A DNA stretch of 38,418 bases from Bacteroidia bacterium (lineage in GTDB: Bacteria; Bacteroidota; Bacteroidia; Flavobacteriales_D; JAUILH01): positions 1-38,418 of the forward strand of contig JAUILH010000023.1 of assembly GCA_030433115.1 (NCBI GenBank), read 5' to 3'. The position numbers and the translations under genes are program-made. This document shows, in pieces, positions 32,515 through 38,418 of the stretch (the first letter of the stretch is position 1; the number at the start of each line of letters is the position of its first letter). A model generated the notes under the pieces. It made no database searches. It was not told the origin of the DNA and saw nothing but the letters and a program-made list of their open reading frames with translations.

Positions 32515-35500
32515 GTGCGCACACTCATATTATTCCTTCTCATTACTTCTTTCACGGTCACTGCTCAGAAACCGGAAGTAGTCGTTTCAAATGGGCACAC
32601 AGATGCCATAACTACCATGGATTTTAGTGACAATGGTAAATGGCTCGCAACAGGCTCTCTTGACAAGTTGGTGAAAATCATTCATAACTCAACGGGTAAA
32701 GAACTCCGTACGTTTTCAGGAAACTCAGGACGGGTGAGCTTTGTTAAGTTTGATGATAAGGCCAAGGTGGTTGGTGCCCATTTAAACTCAGATGAAATCA
32801 AATTCTGGAGTATGGAAACCGGAGAGTTACTCGCCAGATATGAAACACCAAGTAATTACTCCGAATTCGACTTTGTGTTGAATAATAGCAAAGCATTGAT
32901 CATTGGTAAGGAAGGACAGCCTCATTTGTACGATTTTCATCAACAGTCTAAACCAACTCCGATTTCTGAACTTAAAGGAGTAACCAGGTTCAAAGCCTTA
33001 GAGAATTCTGATGAAGCCATTGTGTATGATTACAAGGGCAAGCTCTCTAAATTCAATCTAAAGACAGGTGCTGTTACAGCCGTGAGACAACTTCATCCGG
33101 AGTATTCATTTTGTCCAACTAGAATTGATTCCGATCACGACGGCAAGTACCTGGCCATGGTTTTCAATACAACTGAGATTCACATCATCAATACCAGCGA
33201 CCTTAGCACACATGTAGTTTTGAAAGGGCACGACAATATGGTGAAGGACATTAAATTCGATGAGAAGTCGTCTACGCTTTTGAGCATTCAACATGGGTCA
33301 AAAGATTTGTTTGTTTGGGATTTGGAGGCGAAAAAACTGGAGTCAAGAAACAATGTGATTGATTTTAGTGGAGAATGGATAGAGCCTCATCCAAAGCAAG
33401 ATTTAATTCTCATTGCCGATTGGAAGAAGCTGCTCTATGTAGATAGAAAAACAATGAAAGTCTCAAAAATTTTCAGGAGTAGGGCCAATAAAATTTTAAA
33501 CATGGCTTACGACCAAAAAGGGAAGTATCTGGCAGCAGCTTCTTTGTCGATGGATATTAAATTGTGGGATTTAGAGCAAAACAAAATCGTTAAGAAATTT
33601 CAGGGTTTCTGGCCTGTAGCGATAGATCCTACAGGTAGAAAGTTGTTGAGTAACTACATGTCAATTAAGATAGCCGTGTGGGATATTGAATCTGAAAAAA
33701 AGCTAGCCGAATTGCCCACGCAAGGAGATTTAATCCAGAAAATTTGCTTTTCTCAAGATGGTAAAATGGTGGCGGGAATGGGCTTGCAGGGCAAAGTCTT
33801 CATTTGGGATATGGAGACCTATGAGATCAAACAAGTTATCAAGTGGCCGGCAGGTATGACCTACGGTATTGTCTTCAGTCCGGATGGAAAATATATTGCA
33901 GCCTCCGGTTTGCAAAATTCATTCTATGTATGGGATGTAGAATCAGGGAAACAAGTGGCTTATAAAGATGGTTTTATGTTGATGATGAGTGACTTGAAAT
34001 TTAGTCCGGATGGCAACTACTTTGCCGCCTCCAATTGGGATAAGAAAGTCTACATTTATGATACCAAAACCTGGGAACTTAAGTCCACCTTAGAAGGGCA
34101 TGTGAATGTAGTTCAAACCATTGATATTTCTGCGGATGGCAAGTATCTGGCAAGCGGAGCTGGAAATAATACGGTTCAGGAAGCTGATAATTCAGTCATT
34201 GTATGGGATGTGGCAACAGGTCAGCAAGTATGCAGGTACACAGGTCATGTTGGCGCAGTGAACAAAGTTATTTTCGACAAGACTTCACAGCTCGTATATT
34301 CATGTGGAGATGATGGCGCCATTAAGGCCTGGAATTATCAAGATTGTCAGGAAGTAGGCACATTTGTGAGTGTCAATGAAACAGACTACATCATCACAAC
34401 TCCTGATTATTACTACATGGCTTCAAAAGATGCATTGGATGCCGTGTCTTTCAGGGTAGCCGACAATTTATATCCCTTTGATCAGTTTGATTTAAAGTTG
34501 AACAGGCCCGATATCGTCTCCAAAAGATTGGGAAAAACCCCTCAGGGTGTGATCAATGCCTACGAGTATCTCTATAAAAAGCGCCTTAGAAAGATGAATT
34601 TTGATGAGTCGGATTTGGCTGCAGACTTCAAATTGCCCGTTCTTGAGATGAAGGGTGAAAACATTCCGTTAGTGACCAATAAATCCAGTATTCAAGTACC
34701 CATCCATGCGTACGATGAAACCCATAAACTCAATAGAATTAATGTGTACTTAAATGATGTGCCTTTGTACGGTATGCAAGGAATTAAAGTGGATAAAGGG
34801 GCTATGGAAGTGCTGGAGGATATTACCGTCAATTTAATTGAGGGAACCAATAAAATTCAATTATCCGTTCTTAATGAAAAAGGTGTAGAATCTCTGAGAC
34901 ATACTTTGTCTATAGTGCGGAGTGAATCTGGCGCAAAATCCGATTTGTATGTTGTAACCATTGGTGTATCGGAGTACGCTGATGATCGTTTTAATTTAAA
35001 GTATCCGGTAAAAGATGCCAGGGACGTTACCACCACTTTATCCTCTGCACAGGATTTGTACAAGAATGTCCATCACAAAGCACTGCTCAACAAAGAAGTG
35101 ACACTGGAAAATGTGGCTGCGCTTGAGAGCTTTTTGGGGCAAGCCAAACCTGATGATGTGATCATTATTTTTGTAGCCGGACACGGTGTTTTGGACGAAC
35201 ATTTCGAGTATTATTACGGCACTCACGATATAGATTTTGACCATCCGGAAAAACGGGGTTTGCCATATGATGCTTTGGATGACCTGCTTGTGAAAACCAA
35301 AGCCATTAAAAAGTTATTGATCATGGATACCTGTCACAGTGGTGAAGTAGATAAAGAGGAAGTGGCTTTTGGAGAGACTGTGGCTGAAGATACGGGGGAT
35401 ATTCAGTTTAGAAATGCAGGCGCCTCAGTGACTAAGAAAAATGCATTTGGATTGGAGAACAGTGTGCAAATGCTGGAAAATATGTTTAGTGATGTGCGAA

Positions 35501-35760
35501 AGGGGAGTGGTGCTCATGTGATTTCGTCTGCCGGAGGTGCAGAGTACGCCATGGAAAGTGATGAGTGGCAGAACGGCTTGTTTACTTACTGCTTGTTGTA
35601 TGGTATTCAAAAAGGTAAAGCCAATCTGGATAGAAAGAATGGAATTGTGATCTCTGAGTTGAAAAAATATGTGTACGACCAGGTGAATGAATTGTCTCAA
35701 GGCAAACAAAAACCTACTTCCAGAGAAGAGAACTCAAGTATGGATTATCGGGTGTGGTAG
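32515..35760 (+). CDS. exported WD40 double-propeller / caspase-like (C14) protease
   Basis: The protein has 1081 residues. The start is GTG 32515, which begins a clean signal peptide (VRTLILFLLITSFTVTAQ); an earlier TTG lies inside a terminator. Residues about 20-620 form some 12-14 WD40 blades (for example HTDAITTMDFSDNGKWLATG, DIKLWDLEQNKIV, FIWDMET, VIVWDVATGQQV), enough for two seven-blade propellers. A linker and Ig-like region (about 640-805) follows. The C-terminal caspase-like domain (about 810-1081) has the catalytic His in VAGHGVLDE (His890) and Cys in MDTCHSGE (Cys940), the normal spacing for clan CD metacaspases. Acidic residues around the Cys suggest cleavage after Arg or Lys (inference). 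An exported caspase is unusual, since most bacterial members are cytosolic or soluble regulators. Target unknown. Confidence 0.87.
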   Translation: MRTLILFLLITSFTVTAQKPEVVVSNGHTDAITTMDFSDNGKWLATGSLDKLVKIIHNSTGKELRTFSGNSGRVSFVKFDDKAKVVGAHLNSDEIKFWSMETGELLARYETPSNYSEFDFVLNNSKALIIGKEGQPHLYDFHQQSKPTPISELKGVTRFKALENSDEAIVYDYKGKLSKFNLKTGAVTAVRQLHPEYSFCPTRIDSDHDGKYLAMVFNTTEIHIINTSDLSTHVVLKGHDNMVKDIKFDEKSSTLLSIQHGSKDLFVWDLEAKKLESRNNVIDFSGEWIEPHPKQDLILIADWKKLLYVDRKTMKVSKIFRSRANKILNMAYDQKGKYLAAASLSMDIKLWDLEQNKIVKKFQGFWPVAIDPTGRKLLSNYMSIKIAVWDIESEKKLAELPTQGDLIQKICFSQDGKMVAGMGLQGKVFIWDMETYEIKQVIKWPAGMTYGIVFSPDGKYIAASGLQNSFYVWDVESGKQVAYKDGFMLMMSDLKFSPDGNYFAASNWDKKVYIYDTKTWELKSTLEGHVNVVQTIDISADGKYLASGAGNNTVQEADNSVIVWDVATGQQVCRYTGHVGAVNKVIFDKTSQLVYSCGDDGAIKAWNYQDCQEVGTFVSVNETDYIITTPDYYYMASKDALDAVSFRVADNLYPFDQFDLKLNRPDIVSKRLGKTPQGVINAYEYLYKKRLRKMNFDESDLAADFKLPVLEMKGENIPLVTNKSSIQVPIHAYDETHKLNRINVYLNDVPLYGMQGIKVDKGAMEVLEDITVNLIEGTNKIQLSVLNEKGVESLRHTLSIVRSESGAKSDLYVVTIGVSEYADDRFNLKYPVKDARDVTTTLSSAQDLYKNVHHKALLNKEVTLENVAALESFLGQAKPDDVIIIFVAGHGVLDEHFEYYYGTHDIDFDHPEKRGLPYDALDDLLVKTKAIKKLLIMDTCHSGEVDKEEVAFGETVAEDTGDIQFRNAGASVTKKNAFGLENSVQMLENMFSDVRKGSGAHVISSAGGAEYAMESDEWQNGLFTYCLLYGIQKGKANLDRKNGIVISELKKYVYDQVNELSQGKQKPTSREENSSMDYRVW

Positions 35761-35784
35761 GTTATGAGATGCAGAACGAAACAG

Positions 35785-36171
35785 TTAAACTGGCCATCTC
35801 TTGGTCTTTTTGCCCTCATTCTGACGCCTCAATTCAATACTCGCTTCTAGAATCTCAACAATCTCATCTACCAAAATATCTTCCTCCGGATTCACACGAT
35901 AGATTTTCATGCGCTTTCGATCGCCCTGCTCTAGTTTAGGGTGATTGATTAAAAGTCCATCAGTTACACCAATATAAGGCTCTTTTGATACCTTGTCCAT
36001 CCACAAGTAACAGAACATTTTTTTTTGATGATAAAAAAACGGTAGCCTGTATTTCCATTCCGGAGTGATGTCGTCTGAGATAGACAAAATCACATCTCTA
36101 AGTGCCAGGAAACAGCCTCTTTGCGGTTCCGGAAGCGTCATGTAAAAGTTATCTAGTTCGTGTTGCGACAA
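35785..36171 (-). CDS. DUF1801 (YdhG-like) family protein
   Basis: This 128-residue cytosolic protein shows the DUF1801 pattern: an N-terminal helix with FYMTLPEPQRGCFLALRDVIL, then ITPEWKYRLPFFYHQKKMFCYLW, YIGVTDG and a C-terminal helix with a very basic end (RRQNEGKKTKRWPV). Family members are small alpha/beta proteins without an established biochemical function; some are related to iron-chaperone-like folds. Its length is normal. The gene converges on the WD40-caspase gene with only 24 bp between the stop codons, and no terminator fits there. The region upstream (36172-36215) must hold its promoter, but no clear -7 box is seen. Confidence 0.8.
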   Translation of the reverse strand: MSQHELDNFYMTLPEPQRGCFLALRDVILSISDDITPEWKYRLPFFYHQKKMFCYLWMDKVSKEPYIGVTDGLLINHPKLEQGDRKRMKIYRVNPEEDILVDEIVEILEASIELRRQNEGKKTKRWPV

Positions 36172-36216
36172 TGTGCATTGATTTACTGCGTACTCAAAAA
36201 GTAAAATATGGTAGAA

Positions 36217-36245
36217 ACAAAAAAGGATCGCCTAGATGATCCTTT
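36217..36245 (-). terminator. rho-independent terminator of the T9SS cargo gene
   Basis: On the minus strand AAAGGATC (36245-36238) pairs with GATCCTTT (36229-36222) around an 8-nt loop, and seven T residues follow. It lies 22 bp after the stop of the gene at 36268. Confidence 0.8.
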
Positions 36246-36267
36246 AATGATTTTAATGGTCCTGGGA

Positions 36268-38418
36268 TTACTTAACCACTAATTTTTTAACCATGGATTC
36301 TCCATTTTCTTGCCGGAAGGACACTAAATAAACACCAGAACTCAAGTTCGGAGTTAAATGCAATCTATTTTGACCGGTTAAGCGTTTGCTGAAAACCAAT
36401 TTTCCGGTGAGATCACGAATAAAGATATGCCCACTTTGTGTTTTGCCAAACTCAACATATATATGATCGCCATTGTTGGGATTAGGATAAACACTGATGT
36501 CGCCATTGGAGCGTTTTACTGCCACTATATCAGAGAAGCTGTATGTATCGTCAAAATCGGTTTGCTTTAATCGGTAATAAGAAATGCCATCAAGTGGTGC
36601 CTTGTCCTCATCAAAGTAATACCTGGCACTTGAGCTATTGCCAGCGCCTTGCTGATATAGAATATCCTCCCAATTCATGGCGTCAGCACTTCTTTGAACG
36701 GTGAAATAATCGTTGTTAGTTTCTGTTGCAGTTGCCCAGTTTAAGTCTACAGTAGCGCCATTTGCTTTCGCATCAAAGCTCAAAAGTTCAATTGGCAGTG
36801 GATTGTTGCTAGATAAAGAGCCAATAGTAAACCACTGCATATTGTTGAAGTTGATATTGTCAAAGAACGCAACAGGTGCAGCAAAACTTGTAATTGGAAT
36901 GACTGTGGCGTTGGCAAAATCGCCATCATCAGAATCAATCATAAGTACAATGTCATTTGGGTCACCAACAGTCCAATTAGATAAGTCAAATCTGATGTCA
37001 ACGGTTCCAACATCTCCTCCCAATTCACAAACCCTCCATACTCTGTGCATGGCATTGTCAACTCCTGGAGGAAGCGTCCATGCAACTGGAGCCGCGGGGT
37101 GCGTATACTTAACACTATCATGTCCCCAAATCAAGAAGTCTCCCGGATCTAGAGCACTGGGCTGATTGATTCTTACGATTGCTGTTCCTTGGGCATCTGT
37201 ATGACTTTCGTTCAGGCTGAACTGTCCGATACCAGCTATTTCATGTTGGTAGGTAGTGTTCAATGAGGCATCATAGAAAGTATTGGCGCCTAGAGTAATG
37301 TCGTATTTAGAGGCCAGGTGATTGTCTAAAATTACTCTACGAGCAGCATTCACCGGTGCATCTGTAAAATGAATGACTTCCTGAACGGCTCCGTCAAAGT
37401 AAGTAATTGTTCCAGCGTTGTCGTGATATCTTGAACTTCCAATCACACTACCAATCGCACCATTGTCGCCGTGTGCATATAATCTTGGAGGAACACCTGA
37501 AGTTGTACTCACATTGCTAGTGCCTTGACTCACACCGTTTAAGAAACCTTCAAGAGTTCCGACAGCTGGTATAACAGATTCGTCAATGGTGTATTGCAAT
37601 ACTGCTATATAATCTGTTCCCGGAGTTATTACTGCACCGGTCACATGCACAGCCCCTATAGGACTGCCTACACCCCAGGCAGAACCCGCACCGTTATCAT
37701 CATTGTTACTCCAGATGTTGTAGTGAATTCGGCTGTCTGTATCTAAATAAATACTGATACCTCTTGTACCACCGCCTTGCTCATAAATCATCTGTCTTGA
37801 TCCAACAGTTCCTGCGGTGAAAGCTACCCATATATGCTTGGCAGTATAAAATGTGTTGGTGTTGATATTGGCATCATCTAAAATGTCGTATACATCTGTA
37901 GTGCCATTAAATACAAGTTCTTTCTCTCCATTTGGTCCTGCAAAATTCATATTCGCCTGATTACCTGCCACTGTTTGGTTAACGGGATTGGCATTTGGAC
38001 TGGAATCAAGGAAGTCTTGTACGTTGTTACCATCAGCATCAGGCAATAACCCGGCTTTCAGCCATAGAATATTATCAACATCTTGACCAACTCCTGCGGC
38101 ACCTGTCCATTCAAAACTTGAATAATCCTTGATCGTGTAGGTGTGTGAAGTATTTACTCCCAAAGTAGCATTGACAATTGTTGCACCATCCAATGAAAAG
38201 TCTATGGTCTCATCCGATTCAGCGATGGCGTCATTGACTATAATGAGCGGCAAATATTCAATGGTGTCACCAGGCACAAAAACCAGAGTTCCCACGGCTG
38301 CTATAGTGTAGTCGCTCCCCGCAGTAGCGGTTCCCGTGAGGTCATCGTTGAAGTCGATAGTAATGGTTTGTGTTGAACTGGAAGACAAAGACACTTCAAT
38401 TTGAGGTGCTCCGAGTGT
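36268..38418 (-). CDS. T9SS type A cargo protein with Calx-beta and LamG-like regions, N terminus missing
   Basis: The frame is open to the right edge, so only the last 716 residues are present. In order: the end of a Calx-beta-type domain (about 1-95; TATAGSDYT and SDETIDFSLDG are typical), a concanavalin/LamG-like jelly roll that starts near DNILWLKAGLLPDADGNNV (about 110-370), and a DUF8202-like segment (ASKYDITLGANTFYD, GIGQFSLNESHTDAQGTAIV). A fibronectin-like segment (PLPIELLSFDAKANGATVDL) follows. The C-terminal sorting domain (about 640-716) has ISVYPNPNNGDHIYVEF, the type A signal that directs export through the type IX system and is then cut off. The product should be surface-attached or released; its binding target is unknown. 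It has its own terminator. Confidence 0.88.
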   Translation of the reverse strand, partial: TLGAPQIEVSLSSSSTQTITIDFNDDLTGTATAGSDYTIAAVGTLVFVPGDTIEYLPLIIVNDAIAESDETIDFSLDGATIVNATLGVNTSHTYTIKDYSSFEWTGAAGVGQDVDNILWLKAGLLPDADGNNVQDFLDSSPNANPVNQTVAGNQANMNFAGPNGEKELVFNGTTDVYDILDDANINTNTFYTAKHIWVAFTAGTVGSRQMIYEQGGGTRGISIYLDTDSRIHYNIWSNNDDNGAGSAWGVGSPIGAVHVTGAVITPGTDYIAVLQYTIDESVIPAVGTLEGFLNGVSQGTSNVSTTSGVPPRLYAHGDNGAIGSVIGSSRYHDNAGTITYFDGAVQEVIHFTDAPVNAARRVILDNHLASKYDITLGANTFYDASLNTTYQHEIAGIGQFSLNESHTDAQGTAIVRINQPSALDPGDFLIWGHDSVKYTHPAAPVAWTLPPGVDNAMHRVWRVCELGGDVGTVDIRFDLSNWTVGDPNDIVLMIDSDDGDFANATVIPITSFAAPVAFFDNINFNNMQWFTIGSLSSNNPLPIELLSFDAKANGATVDLNWATATETNNDYFTVQRSADAMNWEDILYQQGAGNSSSARYYFDEDKAPLDGISYYRLKQTDFDDTYSFSDIVAVKRSNGDISVYPNPNNGDHIYVEFGKTQSGHIFIRDLTGKLVFSKRLTGQNRLHLTPNLSSGVYLVSFRQENGESMVKKLVVK

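Noticed and set aside
35754-35939. Plus-strand 61-codon frame after the caspase gene
   Set aside because: It is an antisense shadow of the DUF1801 gene, whose minus-strand frame has a clear family pattern.
1-38418. tRNA, rRNA, insertion sequence, integrase or phage genes
   Set aside because: None was recognised on either strand; no CCA-ended cloverleaf, transposase motif or att-like repeat pair was seen.

Overview
The window looks like chromosomal DNA of a Bacteroidota bacterium, most likely from the Flavobacteriia (inference). The signs are moderately AT-rich DNA, starts without clear Shine-Dalgarno sequences, -7 elements close to TAnnTTTG, a PorP/SprF protein beside a giant PKD-repeat protein with a gliding-motility-type C-terminal domain, a second protein with a type IX secretion (T9SS) sorting tail, a TonB-dependent receptor, and SpoIIE phosphatases fused to TPR or reg_prop sensor modules.

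Layout. 1-219: start of a lipoprotein gene running off the left edge. 220-522: gene-free, but it holds a promoter-like site and a long imperfect hairpin that I read as a structured RNA. 523-2569: P5C dehydrogenase (proline/arginine catabolism) and a DivIC/FtsB-like division protein. 2811-7120 (minus): two TPR-SpoIIE phosphatases joined by an ATGA overlap. 7215-7895: a beta-helix, bactofilin-like protein, divergent from them. 8006-11907: both methylmalonyl-CoA mutase subunits, then a small protein made of four exact-length 25-residue repeats. 11904-19909 (minus): a 2322-residue secreted PKD protein overlapping a PorP/SprF gene. 19990-20887: two small genes, one with a glucosaminidase-type domain. 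20888-24607 (minus): an overlapping trio of amino-acid permease, lipoprotein and beta-lactamase-fold serine hydrolase. 24711-27941 (minus): a third SpoIIE phosphatase, with a two-component-regulator beta-propeller sensor. 28004-30391: a heme-type TonB receptor. 30392-30813: gene-free, with a 185-bp element bounded by perfect 24-bp inverted repeats. 30814-35760: an exported protein of unknown function and a WD40-caspase-like protease. 35785-36171 (minus): a DUF1801 protein. 36268 to the right edge (minus): a large T9SS cargo protein, incomplete at its N terminus.

How the genes work together. Most products act at the cell envelope: surface proteins and their PorP-type partner, TonB uptake, wall-active enzymes, lipoproteins and division. 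Three membrane-tethered SpoIIE phosphatases with different periplasmic sensors suggest partner-switch signalling, but no STAS or RsbW-like partner is encoded here. The metabolic genes feed propionate or branched-chain carbon (MutA/MutB) and proline (PruA) into central metabolism. I saw no tRNA, rRNA, CRISPR array, insertion sequence or phage gene. The least explained items are the putative RNA at 285-440, the 25-residue repeat protein, the OB-like/beta-helix protein and the inverted-repeat element at 30396-30580.
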